Assembly (NCBI GenBank): GCA_028871455.1
Contig: JAGWNF010000011.1
Coordinates: 1 to 64,000 of the forward strand
Source of the DNA: Alphaproteobacteria bacterium
GTDB lineage: Bacteria > Pseudomonadota > Alphaproteobacteria > ATCC43930 > CGMCC-115725
Length of the DNA stretch: 64,000 nt
Direction of reading: 5' to 3'
Shown here: piece by piece, positions 46,751 to 55,324 of the stretch
Position numbering within the stretch: the stretch's first letter is position 1
Layout of the letters: the number at the start of each line of letters is the position of its first letter
Program-made: the position numbers and the translations under genes
Notes under the pieces: generated by a model
Databases searched by the model: none
The model's input: only the letters and a program-made list of their open reading frames with translations
What the model was told of the DNA's origin: nothing

Positions 46751-47632
46751 ATGAGAGTCTCTGCTCCGGTTCGTGCGACAGTCCAACGGCTGACGCTGCC
46801 GTTTCTTATCTTCATGTCGGCGCTCTTGGCGGTTCTCGGCAAGGCCGATGTGCTGTTGTTCGACCGTGTGCGCGTGGTACTCGCCGATGTTCTGGCTCCA
46901 GTTCTCCAGGTTGCAGGTGAGCCCATTGCGTCAGTTTCGAGGGCGGTCGGCACTGTCGAGAACGTGATCACCGTCTATCATCAGAACCAGGAGCTCAAGC
47001 TGGAAAACCAGCGGCTGCTTCAATGGCAAGAGGTCGCGCGGCGCCTCCAATCCGAAAACGAGGAGCTGCGTAATCTAGTCAAATTCGCGCCGCAGGGGGC
47101 GGTATCATCGGTCGCCGCGCAAGTGATCGCAGATTCCGGCGGTGCCTTCCTGCACAACATCCTGGTCAATGTCGGGAGCCGGGAGGGCGTTGCACGGGGC
47201 CAGCCGGCGATGACCGGCGACGGATTGGTGGGTCGCGTCATCGAGGTCGGTGGTCGCACCGCGCGAATCCTGCTGCTGACTGACATCAATTCGCATATTC
47301 CTGTTGCCATCGAAGGCACGCATGACCATGCGATGCTCAACGGTGATAATTCCGATGAGCCGCGGCTGGTCTATGTCCAGCCCAAAACGCCGGTGAAGTC
47401 AGGTGACCGCATCGTAACCAGCGGCAGTGGCGGCATGTTTCCACCTGATCTGCCGGTCGGCGTCGTCGCGTCGGTCGGCGGCGTTATCCGCGTCGAGACT
47501 TACGCTGACTTGGCGCGGCTTGAGATGGTGCGGATCGTCAACTATGGCCTCGATGGCATCCTGCCCGATGGCTGGGTTCCGACGCCGCAAGCTGGGCGGC
47601 GGTCGCATGCGCGGGCCGCGTCGTCGCCGTAG
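46751..47632 (+). CDS. mreC: Cell shape protein MreC
   Basis: A 293-residue bitopic protein. One membrane helix (LPFLIFMSALLAVLGKADVLLF) is followed by a coiled coil (NQELKLENQRLLQWQEVARRL) and two beta domains with QVIADSGGAFLHNILVN and GVARGQPAMTGDGLVGRV, KSGDRIVTSGSGGMFPP. It links MreB filaments with the periplasmic synthase PBP2. The 147-base gap after mreB is the longest in the operon and could hold a secondary promoter. mreD follows after five bases. Confidence 0.94.
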   Translation: MRVSAPVRATVQRLTLPFLIFMSALLAVLGKADVLLFDRVRVVLADVLAPVLQVAGEPIASVSRAVGTVENVITVYHQNQELKLENQRLLQWQEVARRLQSENEELRNLVKFAPQGAVSSVAAQVIADSGGAFLHNILVNVGSREGVARGQPAMTGDGLVGRVIEVGGRTARILLLTDINSHIPVAIEGTHDHAMLNGDNSDEPRLVYVQPKTPVKSGDRIVTSGSGGMFPPDLPVGVVASVGGVIRVETYADLARLEMVRIVNYGLDGILPDGWVPTPQAGRRSHARAASSP

Positions 47633-47637
47633 CTCTC

Positions 47638-48159
47638 ATGCCGTATTCGAGGAATCGCGATTACGTCGGCTTCGTTGCTCGCATGGTGCCCGGGACGACG
47701 ACCTTCCTGTTCACGCTGCTGTCACTATTGCCGTTCCCGGTTCCGAGCTTTGGCTCGATTGCGCCGAGCTTCGCGTTGATGGCGGTTTTTCACTGGACGG
47801 TCTACCGGCCGGACCTGTTGCCACCCGGTGCGGTATTCGTTGCTGGCCTTTTGCTCGATCTGCTCAACGGCACGCCCTATGTTGGGCTGTCGGCATTGGC
47901 GCTTTTGCTGGTACGCACGGCTGTGCTTAACCAACGACGCATCTTCAGCCACCGGCCGTTTTCGGTGTTGTGGCTCGGATTCTTCGGGGCCACCGCTGGT
48001 GCATTCGCCCTCGAATGGGCCTTCGTCAGTTTGATGCAGGTGGAATTCCTGGCGCCACGGCCGTTCGTGTTCCAGACTCTCATCACGGCCGCCTGCTTCC
48101 CGATCGGCAGCTATGTCCTGGCGCTGGCGCATCGCGCCATGCCGGCTTTGAGTGCGTGA
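47638..48159 (+). CDS. mreD: Cell shape membrane protein MreD
   Basis: A 173-residue polytopic protein with about five hydrophobic helices, including LFTLLSLLPFPVPSF, HWTVYRPDLLPPGAVFVAGLLLDLLNGTPYVGLSALAL and a C-terminal FPIGSYVLALAHRAM. The PGAVFVAGLLLDLL region is the family hallmark. The sequence conserves little beyond hydrophobicity, so position between mreC and mrdA is important support. Confidence 0.88.
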   Translation: MPYSRNRDYVGFVARMVPGTTTFLFTLLSLLPFPVPSFGSIAPSFALMAVFHWTVYRPDLLPPGAVFVAGLLLDLLNGTPYVGLSALALLLVRTAVLNQRRIFSHRPFSVLWLGFFGATAGAFALEWAFVSLMQVEFLAPRPFVFQTLITAACFPIGSYVLALAHRAMPALSA

Positions 48160-48160
48160 C

Positions 48161-50062
48161 ATGAAGCGCCGGAACGCCCGCGGCAAGATCATGACGCGCC
48201 GAGCGCTTGTGGTGGCAGGCGGCAAAGTGGCGCTGTTGGCCGCGCTGGCGGGGCGGCTCTACTACCTTCAGGTCGTTCAGGCACCGAAATTTGCGATGCT
48301 TGCGGACGAGAATCGGATCAACATCCGCTTGCTGGTGCCGCCGCGCGGTTTGATCGTCGATCGCTTCGGCGTGCCATTGGCCACCAACCGGCCAACCTAC
48401 CAAGCGGTGATGATCCCTGAGCAGGCTGGCAACATCGCCGAGACGCTCGGCGCGGTAGCTCAACTCGTGCCGCTCACCGAAACCGATCGTCGCCGTGTCG
48501 TGCGCGATATGCACAATCGTCACAGCTATGTGCCGGTCGTTCTGCGCGAGGACATGAACTGGGACGAGATGTCGCGCATCGATGTCAACGCGGTCGATTT
48601 GCCGGGCGTATCGATCGATCAGGGCCTGATCCGGCATTACCCGTTCGGTGACGAGACCTCGCATGCCGTCGGATATGTCGGACCCGTCTCGGAGGAGGAA
48701 CTTGACAGCGACGATCCGCTGGTCGAACTGCCGGATTTCCGCGTCGGCAAGAGCGGCGTCGAGAAGGAATACGATCTCGAACTTCGGGGTAGCGCTGGTA
48801 CCAGCGAGATCGAGGTCAACGCATTCGGTCGTGTGGTGCGCGAGCTGGCGCGCGAAGATGGCATTCCCGGCGAGCAGATCGTCCTCGGGATCGACATGGC
48901 ATTGCAGGACTTGGCGATGCACCGGTGCAATGCGCAGGGCTCCGCCTCTGCGGTTGTTCTCGATTCATGGACCGGAGAGGTGCTAGCGCTTGCTTCGGCG
49001 CCGGGTTTCGATCCGGGTGCCTTTGCCAGTGGCTTGAGTCCGGCCCAATGGAAGGCGCTGATCGACAGTCCCTACAACCCGCTGACCAACAAAGCGATTG
49101 CGGGTACCTATGCTCCCGGCTCGACCTTCAAGCCACTGGTCGCGACGGCCGCACTCGAGGCCGGTGTCATAACACCGGACACCGAGTTCTTTTGCTCGGG
49201 TGAACTCCACCTAGGCAACGCCGTGTTCCACTGCTGGAAGAAGGGCGGTCACGGTTTGATTTCGCTCGATCGCGCAATCCGTGAGTCGTGCGACGTCTTC
49301 TTCTACCATACGGCCGATCTGGTCGGGATCGATCGCATCGCGGCGATGGCAAACCGCTTTGGTCTCGGCCTGCCGACCGGAATCGACATCCCCGGCGAGA
49401 AGCCGGGGTTGATTCCGACACGGGCGTGGAAGAAAGCGACGACCGGCGTTGCTTGGCAACGCGGCGAGACCTTGAGCTGTGGCATCGGCCAGAGTTATGT
49501 CTCGGTCACGCCGCTGCAGCTTGCGATCTACGTTGCCCGCATTGCCACCGGACACACCGTGAAGCCGGTCCTGGCGCGCAGTGCCGGAATCATGATGCCG
49601 ACGAGCCCGGTCGCCGAGAGCATCAGCCGCGCTTTCGCGCTGATTGGCGTCCACGAGAAGACGCTCGACGTCGTGCGGCAGGGCATGTATGGCGCGGTCA
49701 ACGAATTGCACGGCACCGCTTACCGCGCCCGCATCACCGATCCGAGCATGGCCATGGCGGGCAAGACCGGCACGGCACAGGTCCATCACATCGCGCGCGA
49801 GGTCCGCGACCGTGGCGTCGTTACCGGCACAAAGATCCCCTGGAAGGAGCGCGATCATGCGCTGTTCATCGCCTTCGCACCGGTGAGCGCGCCGCGTTAT
49901 GTCTGCGCGGTGGTGGTTGAGCACGGTGGCACGACCGGCGGCGAAGGCGGCGCAGTCGCAGCGCCGATCGCCCACGACCTCTTACTACGGGCGCAACAGC
50001 GCGATCCCGCTCGTCGCGTGCCGCCTGAACCGTTCGGCGCTGCCAAACTGGCCCAGGGCTGA
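48161..50062 (+). CDS. mrdA: Penicillin-binding protein 2 (elongation transpeptidase)
   Basis: A 633-residue class B PBP. A membrane anchor (ALVVAGGKVALLAALAGRLYYLQV) precedes the dimerisation region with ENRINIRLLVPPRGLIVDRFG. The transpeptidase domain contains active Ser in YAPGSTFKPLVA (SxxK), the SxN-like SCDVFFYHTADLVG, and KTG in MAGKTGTAQVHH. It cross-links side-wall peptidoglycan with RodA. ATG at 48161 is chosen; a GTG at 48152 overlaps mreD more deeply. Confidence 0.95.
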   Translation: MKRRNARGKIMTRRALVVAGGKVALLAALAGRLYYLQVVQAPKFAMLADENRINIRLLVPPRGLIVDRFGVPLATNRPTYQAVMIPEQAGNIAETLGAVAQLVPLTETDRRRVVRDMHNRHSYVPVVLREDMNWDEMSRIDVNAVDLPGVSIDQGLIRHYPFGDETSHAVGYVGPVSEEELDSDDPLVELPDFRVGKSGVEKEYDLELRGSAGTSEIEVNAFGRVVRELAREDGIPGEQIVLGIDMALQDLAMHRCNAQGSASAVVLDSWTGEVLALASAPGFDPGAFASGLSPAQWKALIDSPYNPLTNKAIAGTYAPGSTFKPLVATAALEAGVITPDTEFFCSGELHLGNAVFHCWKKGGHGLISLDRAIRESCDVFFYHTADLVGIDRIAAMANRFGLGLPTGIDIPGEKPGLIPTRAWKKATTGVAWQRGETLSCGIGQSYVSVTPLQLAIYVARIATGHTVKPVLARSAGIMMPTSPVAESISRAFALIGVHEKTLDVVRQGMYGAVNELHGTAYRARITDPSMAMAGKTGTAQVHHIAREVRDRGVVTGTKIPWKERDHALFIAFAPVSAPRYVCAVVVEHGGTTGGEGGAVAAPIAHDLLLRAQQRDPARRVPPEPFGAAKLAQG

Positions 50063-50070
50063 GCGAGCCG

Positions 50071-51216
50071 ATGCGCTGGCTTTACGATCCCGCCCGACCT
50101 CAGCAGACCGTCACCGTGAAGTTGCTGAGCGTGAACTGGCCGCTGGTCGCGCTGATTACGACCATCGCTGCGGTCGGTTTCGCGATGCTCTATTCCGCAG
50201 GCAACGGTAGCTGGCATCCCTGGGCGTCGCGCCAAACTGTTCGGTATGCCGTCGCGATGCTGATTATGCTCGCGGTTGCGGTCGTCGACATCCGGCTATG
50301 GATGCGCGTCGCGTACGGCTTCTATGCCGCGACAATGGTGTTGCTGATTGCCGTCGAGGTACGTGGCGCGATCGGCATGGGTGCGCAGCGCTGGATCGAT
50401 CTCGGCGTGATCCAAATACAGCCGTCGGAGCTCATGAAGATCGCGCTCGTGATGGTGCTCGCGCGCTATTTCACCAACCTGCCACCGGAGGATATCGGCG
50501 ATCCGTTGAAGTTGATCGTGCCGGCCGGTTTGATTCTGGTGCCGGCGGCGATGGTGTTGAGGCAGCCTGACCTCGGTACCGCTACGATGCTGGTGCTCTG
50601 CGGCGCCGCGATGTTCTTTCTGGCCGGCGTGCGTGTGTGGATGTTCGGGGTGATTATCGCGGCGGCGGGTGCGATCGTACCGTTCGCCTGGCATCACTTG
50701 CGCGATTATCAAAAGAATCGGATCCTGACTTTCCTCAATCCCGAGCGCGATCCGCTTGGCGCGGGCTACCACGCGCTACAGGCCAAGATCGCCGTCGGTT
50801 CGGGAGGGATCTTTGGCAAAGGCTACTTGTCCGGGACCCAGGCGCATCTGTCGTTCCTGCCGGAGCGGCAAACCGACTTTATCTTCACGATCATGGCCGA
50901 GGAATTCGGCCTCGTCGGCGGTCTGCTCCTGCTCGCGCTCTATGCGGTCGTCTTCGTTTACGGCTATGCCATTGCTTTCCGGTCGCGCAGCCATTTCGGC
51001 CGGCTTCTGGCTTTCGGCATCACCACCAACTTGTTCCTGTACGTCTTCATCAACGTCGCCATGGTGATCGGCTTGCTGCCTGTGGTCGGCGTGCCGCTGC
51101 CGCTGGTGTCCTATGGCGGCACCTCGATGCTGACGGTGATGTTCGGCTTCGGTCTGCTGATCAGCGTCTACGTTCACCGCGACGTACGCTTCGGACGTGG
51201 CGACGCCGAAGGCTGA
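50071..51216 (+). CDS. rodA: RodA, SEDS peptidoglycan glycosyltransferase
   Basis: A 381-residue SEDS protein with about ten membrane helices that polymerises lipid II. Conserved pieces are AMLYSAGNGSWHPWASRQ, GAQRWIDLGVIQIQPSELMKIALVMVLA, LRQPDLGTATM, the catalytic-loop region DFIFTIMAEEFGLVGG and the C-terminal LPLVSYGGTSMLTVMFGFG. It starts nine bases after mrdA and ends the elongasome operon. Confidence 0.96.
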   Translation: MRWLYDPARPQQTVTVKLLSVNWPLVALITTIAAVGFAMLYSAGNGSWHPWASRQTVRYAVAMLIMLAVAVVDIRLWMRVAYGFYAATMVLLIAVEVRGAIGMGAQRWIDLGVIQIQPSELMKIALVMVLARYFTNLPPEDIGDPLKLIVPAGLILVPAAMVLRQPDLGTATMLVLCGAAMFFLAGVRVWMFGVIIAAAGAIVPFAWHHLRDYQKNRILTFLNPERDPLGAGYHALQAKIAVGSGGIFGKGYLSGTQAHLSFLPERQTDFIFTIMAEEFGLVGGLLLLALYAVVFVYGYAIAFRSRSHFGRLLAFGITTNLFLYVFINVAMVIGLLPVVGVPLPLVSYGGTSMLTVMFGFGLLISVYVHRDVRFGRGDAEG

Positions 51217-51227
51217 ACCGAGCCCGC

Positions 51228-51255
51228 TCGACAAGGCGGCAGCAGGTTGTTATAT
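51228..51255 (+). promoter_or_regulatory. Promoter of tRNA-Lys
   Basis: TCGACA (51228-51233) and TTATAT (51250-51255) with a 16-base spacer, 18 bases before the tRNA 5' end. Confidence 0.55.
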
Positions 51256-51272
51256 ACGGCGCCTTCCCGCAC

Positions 51273-51348
<76 letters not shown>

Positions 51349-51403
51349 TTTTTCCGCATCACGCGCTTGGCCTGAGTGCCGAAAGGGCGCCGAACTTGGT
51401 CGG

Positions 51404-51618
51404 CTAACGCCCCTTGAAGACCGACTTGCGCTTCTCAACGAAAGCGCGCCGTCCCTCGACGTAGTCCTCGTTGGCGTAGCAGCTGACAGTGATCTGTTTG
51501 CAGAGCGCGCGATCGATCTCGGATAGGGGCTTCACGAACTCGGCAGGCTCCTTGATTGGCGACTCTAGCGGCACGAAGACGCCGGCCGGTGATAATGCGG
51601 GGCGATGACGAATTTGCT
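51404..51618 (-). pseudogene. Enoyl-CoA hydratase C-terminal remnant
   Basis: The frame ending at TAG 51404-51406 encodes about 65 residues, finishing SCYANEDYVEGRRAFVEKRK and FKGR. This is the C-terminal pattern of crotonase-family enoyl-CoA hydratases (helix with NEDYVEGRRAF). It lacks the CoA-binding and catalytic regions and has no usable start codon. In another phase, a strong ribosome-binding site (GAGGAAACG) precedes ATG 51618, which reads MSKFVIAPHYHRP and stops after 18 codons. The overlap of two gene ends suggests a deletion scar. Confidence 0.6.
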
Positions 51619-51772
51619 CATCGTTTCCTCAATCCTTGGATGGTGCTCATCAGCTTGTGTCGGCCGCTCGCTGCTAATGTCAACATTGGTGGCGGCGCGC
51701 GCACGCTCAGCGTAATACATTGAGTCTGCATTGGGCAGACGCCGTTCGATCGTGAGGAATGCGGGGTTCGAC

Positions 51773-52018
51773 ATGAGCAAGCTTGGTATTGCCGTCGCCG
51801 CTGTCCTCGCGTTGGCTGCCGCGTCGGTGGCGATTTGGGCCTGGATTTCGCTGGGTGCCGTGCAGATGTCGGCCTCCGGCTACATCGCTCTCGTCCTCGG
51901 AGGTGTGGCGACGCTGGGCTTGGCCGGCGGCCTGATCGCCCTGCTGTTCTATTCGCACAACAAGGGCTTCGACGACGCGGCGGGTGGGCGCCGTATCGAC
52001 GACGACAAGCCGCGCTAA
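51773..52018 (+). CDS. Small two-helix membrane protein, unknown function
   Basis: An 81-residue protein with two membrane helices, IAVAAVLALAAASVAIWAWI and ALVLGGVATLGLAGGLIALLFYS, and a charged C-terminal tail (FDDAAGGRRIDDDKPR). GTGAGGA lies upstream of the ATG. No domain is recognised. It is upstream of the ABC transporter genes, but an 85-base gap makes a shared role uncertain. Confidence 0.65.
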   Translation: MSKLGIAVAAVLALAAASVAIWAWISLGAVQMSASGYIALVLGGVATLGLAGGLIALLFYSHNKGFDDAAGGRRIDDDKPR

Positions 52019-52103
52019 CTCCCGCAGCGGGTGCTGCGCGCCAGTTCAACGCCGCTCTGTCACCTAGATCTGGGTTGGGCTAAGAAAGCGCGGCGAGGTA
52101 GGG

Positions 52104-53102
52104 ATGCGATACGACATATTTGGACGCGCGTGGTTGGTCTTGCTTGCCTTGGTGGCGAGTCAACCCGCTTGGGCGCTCGATCACGTCGTTTTCGGCACCG
52201 ACTGGCGTGCCGAGGCCGAGCACGGCGGCTATTACGAAGCGATCGCTCAAGGCATCTATGCGCGGCACGGCATTGAGGTCGATTTGCGCCAGGGTGGACC
52301 GCAGATCAACCAGACGCAGCTTCTCGCGGCCGGCCGTCTCGACTTCGCGATTGTCTCGAACAGCTTTCTGCCGTTGAACGCGGTACAGCAAAAGATTCCC
52401 CTGGTAGCCGTGGGGGCACTCTTTCAGAAGGATCCGACGGTACTCATTGCGCACCGCGGTGCCGGTTACAAGGATCTGGCGAGCCTTAAGGGTAAGCCGA
52501 TCATGATCGGCGGCGACACACGTGTGGGTTGGTGGTTGTTCCTGAAGGCGAAGTTCGGCTACACCGACGCGCAGATTCGGCCCTATACCTTCAACCTGGC
52601 GCCGTTCCTGACGAATTCGGAGGCGATCCAACAGGGATATCTTACCAGCGAGCCGTTTCTGATCAGGCAAGCCGGCGGCGACCCGCGGGTCTTCCTCCTC
52701 GCCGATGCCGGCTATGCGAGCTACGGCTCCCTCATAGAGACGTCGGCGAAACTGATCCACGACAACCCCGATCTGGTTAAGCGTTTCGTCGATGCTTCGA
52801 TCGAAGGTTGGTACGCCTATCTCTATGGCGACCCGGCGCCGGCGAACGCTCTCATCAAGAGGGGCAATCCCGAGCAGACTCATGCGCTTCTCGCGTATGC
52901 GCGCGCCACCATGATCAGCCACGGCATCGTCGATAGCGGCGATTCCAAGAAGCTGGGTATCGGCGCCATGACCGATGCGCGCTGGCATGCCTTCTTCACC
53001 GTCATGTCGAAGCAAGGGCTCTATCCCGCTTCCCTGGATTATCGCCAGGCTTACACGCCGCGGTTCGTCGATCGCGGCGTTGGTCTCAAGGCGCAACGCT
53101 AG
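52104..53102 (+). CDS. ABC transporter substrate-binding protein, SsuA/NMT1 type
   Basis: A 332-residue exported protein with a signal peptide (residues 1-25, ending PAWA). The mature part is an NMT1/SsuA/ThiY-type fold: TDWRAEAEHGGYYEAIAQGIYARHGIEVDLRQGG at the start, AAGRLDFAIVSNSFL and ASLKGKPIMIGG. Relatives bind sulfonates, nitrate, taurine or pyrimidine (thiamine-precursor) compounds; the ligand here cannot be chosen. An ATPase and a permease follow, making a complete importer. Confidence 0.86.
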   Translation: MRYDIFGRAWLVLLALVASQPAWALDHVVFGTDWRAEAEHGGYYEAIAQGIYARHGIEVDLRQGGPQINQTQLLAAGRLDFAIVSNSFLPLNAVQQKIPLVAVGALFQKDPTVLIAHRGAGYKDLASLKGKPIMIGGDTRVGWWLFLKAKFGYTDAQIRPYTFNLAPFLTNSEAIQQGYLTSEPFLIRQAGGDPRVFLLADAGYASYGSLIETSAKLIHDNPDLVKRFVDASIEGWYAYLYGDPAPANALIKRGNPEQTHALLAYARATMISHGIVDSGDSKKLGIGAMTDARWHAFFTVMSKQGLYPASLDYRQAYTPRFVDRGVGLKAQR

Positions 53103-53113
53103 ACGGATCCAAC

Positions 53114-53860
53114 GTGGTTGAGACGATCGTCGCTGCCGTCGCCGTGGCGAAATCCTTTCCCAATGGCGTGATCGCGTTGTCGGGTGTCGATCTCGCTGTG
53201 GCGCGCGGTGAATTCGTTGGCGTGCTGGGCCCAAGCGGCTGCGGAAAGAGCACGCTGCTGCGCATCCTCGCCGGCTTGGCCGAACCGACTTCCGGCCGGA
53301 TCGAGCGAGATGGCGATCTCGCCGGTCGTGTCGGCTTTGTCTTTCAGGAGCCGACATTGATGCCCTGGGCGACGGTATGGAACAACGTCTATCTGCCGCT
53401 CCGCCTGCGTGGCGTCGACAGAGCCGCAGCGGCGTCGCGTATCGGCGCAATGCTGGATTCTCTCGGTCTCAGCGAATTTGGTTTCGCCTATCCGCGGCAG
53501 CTTTCGGGTGGCATGCGGATGCGCGTCTCGATCGCGCGAGCGCTTGTTACCGAGCCCGATCTGCTGTTGCTGGACGAGCCGTTTGCTGCCCTGGACGAGA
53601 TTACCCGCTTCAAGCTCAACGAGGAACTCCGTGCGCTTTGGCAGATGCACCGCTGCACGATCGTCTTCGTAACGCATAGCGTCTTCGAATCTGTGTTCCT
53701 GACCAACCGCATCGTGGTGATGACAAGACGGCCCGGGCGGATCGTCGCTGATTTGCCGGTCGAACTACCCGAGGCACGCAGCGCGTTCTTGCGGATGAGC
53801 CCGCCTTACGTCGAGGCCTGCCGCGCGGTATCGGCCAAGCTCGCCGAGGCCATGGCATGA
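53114..53860 (+). CDS. ABC transporter ATPase, nitrate/sulfonate/taurine type
   Basis: A 248-residue nucleotide-binding subunit. Walker A GPSGCGKST (about residues 35-43), Q-loop VFQEPTLMPWATVWNNVYLP, signature LSGGMRMRVSIARAL, Walker B LLLLDEPFAALDEITR and the switch histidine VTHSVFESVFL are present. This motif style is that of SsuB/TauB/ThiZ. GTG start 11 bases after the binding-protein gene; it overlaps the permease start. Confidence 0.93.
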   Translation: MVETIVAAVAVAKSFPNGVIALSGVDLAVARGEFVGVLGPSGCGKSTLLRILAGLAEPTSGRIERDGDLAGRVGFVFQEPTLMPWATVWNNVYLPLRLRGVDRAAAASRIGAMLDSLGLSEFGFAYPRQLSGGMRMRVSIARALVTEPDLLLLDEPFAALDEITRFKLNEELRALWQMHRCTIVFVTHSVFESVFLTNRIVVMTRRPGRIVADLPVELPEARSAFLRMSPPYVEACRAVSAKLAEAMA

Positions 53861-54645
53861 ATGGCCACCGGTTTGCGCGCATTCTCGGACCGGTCGTCGT
53901 GGCCGCGCTGATGATCGGCGGCTGGTATGCGATCATAGGATGGTTTGCAATCCCGCCCTACGTCCTGCCGACGCCCGGCGCGATCGTGCGAACACTATGG
54001 AATGATGGGCCGAGCCTGCTCGCCTCGCTTCTGGTGACGCTGCGGATCACGGTAGCCGCGCTGGCCGTGGCGGTGGCGCTGGGCGGCACGATCGCAGTGC
54101 TGTTCTCGCTGTCCAGGACCATCGAGATCAGCTTCTTCCCCTATGCCGTGATTCTCCAGGTGACGCCGGTGGTGTCGATCGCACCGCTGATCATCATCTG
54201 GTGCAACGACGTATTCCTGTCGCTGCTCGTCTGCGCCACGATCGTCGCCTTCTTCCCGATCCTGGCCAACACGACGCTGGGTCTGAACAGCGCCGACCGC
54301 AACTTGGTGGATCTGTTCCGCCTTTACGGTGCGGGAAGGATTGCGACGTTGCGCCTGCTTCGCCTTCCTTCGGCCCTGCCACTATTCCTCGCCGGTCTCA
54401 GGATCAGCGGAGGCCTCGCGCTGATCGGCGCGGTGGTGGCGGAGTTCGTTGCCGGCACCAGTGGCGCCGAGACCGGCCTAGCGTCGCGCATCCTTGAGGC
54501 GGGATACCGGCTCGAGATCGCGCGCATGTTTGCGGCGTTGCTGCTGCTGTCCCTGACCGGCATCGCGATTTTTGCGGTACTCTCCTGGCTGTCGCGTCGC
54601 CTCCTGCGCCATTGGCACGAAAGCGCACTCGAACCATCGGACTAA
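53857..54645 (+). CDS. ABC transporter permease, SsuC/TauC type
   Basis: A 262-residue permease with about six helices. The cytoplasmic EAA-type loop is LNSADRNLVDLFRLYGAGRIATLRLLRLPSALP, which contacts the ATPase. The N-terminus (ARILGPVVVAALMIGGWYAIIGW) and C-terminus (LLSLTGIAIFAVLSWLSRRLL) fit the family. Its ATG overlaps the ATPase stop (ATGA). The stop overlaps the convergent MaoC gene by four bases. Confidence 0.92.
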   Translation: MNGHRFARILGPVVVAALMIGGWYAIIGWFAIPPYVLPTPGAIVRTLWNDGPSLLASLLVTLRITVAALAVAVALGGTIAVLFSLSRTIEISFFPYAVILQVTPVVSIAPLIIIWCNDVFLSLLVCATIVAFFPILANTTLGLNSADRNLVDLFRLYGAGRIATLRLLRLPSALPLFLAGLRISGGLALIGAVVAEFVAGTSGAETGLASRILEAGYRLEIARMFAALLLLSLTGIAIFAVLSWLSRRLLRHWHESALEPSD

Positions 54646-55097
54646 ATCGGCACCAGAACCGCGACTAGCTCGGCAATGCAGGCTGGCCGTTGCACGCCTT
54701 CGATCTCGAAGTATGCCTCGGTCGTCACGCGCACACCCTTCGGCGTCGGGTCGATACTCAGCAGCTTGAGCGTCATACGCACGCGCGCGCCGCTCTTCAC
54801 CGGCTCGGTGAAACGCACCCGGTTGAGGCCATAGTTGATCCGCAGCCGCACGCCGTCGACCTTGTAGATCTGATTCATCAGCCGCGGCGCAAGCGCGAGC
54901 GTGAGATAGCCATGCGCGACCGTAGTGCCGAAAGGCGACGTTCTTGCACGTTCGCGATCGACGTGGATCCATTGAAAGTCACCGGTCGCTTCGGCGAATT
55001 TATCGATGGCTTCTTGCGTCACCGTGACCCAGTCGCTGGTGCCGAGCGTTTCGCCCGCTGCTCTGGCAAGCATGTCGATTGATGCGAAATGACGCAT
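54642..55097 (-). CDS. MaoC-family (R)-specific hydratase
   Basis: A 151-residue hotdog-fold protein. The hydratase 2 motif is ATGDFQWIHVDRERARTSPFG followed by TVAHGYLTLALAP, which contains the catalytic Asp/His pair. This is the type acting on (R)-3-hydroxyacyl-CoA or similar thioesters. NRVRFTEPVKSGARVRM completes the fold. The metZ riboswitch lies about 75 bases upstream on the opposite strand. Confidence 0.9.
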   Translation of the reverse strand: MRHFASIDMLARAAGETLGTSDWVTVTQEAIDKFAEATGDFQWIHVDRERARTSPFGTTVAHGYLTLALAPRLMNQIYKVDGVRLRINYGLNRVRFTEPVKSGARVRMTLKLLSIDPTPKGVRVTTEAYFEIEGVQRPACIAELVAVLVPI

Positions 55098-55170
55098 ATG
55101 TTCTCCCCCCGCGTGGCCAGCATCTCACTTGACGAGGCTGGCAAGGAAGAGGTAGGCAATGACCGTTGAT

Positions 55171-55228
55171 TCGTGGCGATTTGACAGCCGACCGGCTTGC
55201 GGCCACGTAAAAAATCCCGCTAAAAGGT
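55171..55228 (+). promoter_or_regulatory. SAM-II riboswitch upstream of metZ
   Basis: The sequence fits the SAM-II aptamer. P1 is CGTGGC (55172-55177) with GCCACG (55202-55207). GATTTGA starts the first loop, the conserved TTGC (55197-55200) closes P1, and an A-rich linker leads to GCTAAAAGG (55219-55227), the pseudoknot strand that pairs with the loop. SAM-II binds S-adenosylmethionine and shuts off methionine genes in alphaproteobacteria. The next gene is metZ. Confidence 0.85.
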
Positions 55229-55230
55229 CG

Positions 55231-55272
55231 GAGGCTCGTCGGAGCCCTGACCCCTGCGGACAGGGCTTTTTT
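55231..55272 (+). terminator. Attenuator of metZ with alternative antiterminator
   Basis: Terminator stem AGCCCTG (55243-55249) and CAGGGCT (55261-55267) ends in six T. A competing hairpin GGCTC (55233-55237) / GAGCC (55242-55246) uses the left arm of the terminator, so the two cannot form together. Lying right after the SAM-II aptamer, it indicates control at transcription termination. Confidence 0.75.
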
Positions 55273-55324
55273 GTTGCCCCGGATTTTTTGCGCAGACGCG
55301 GCCGGCGATCGATGGAGATCAGCG

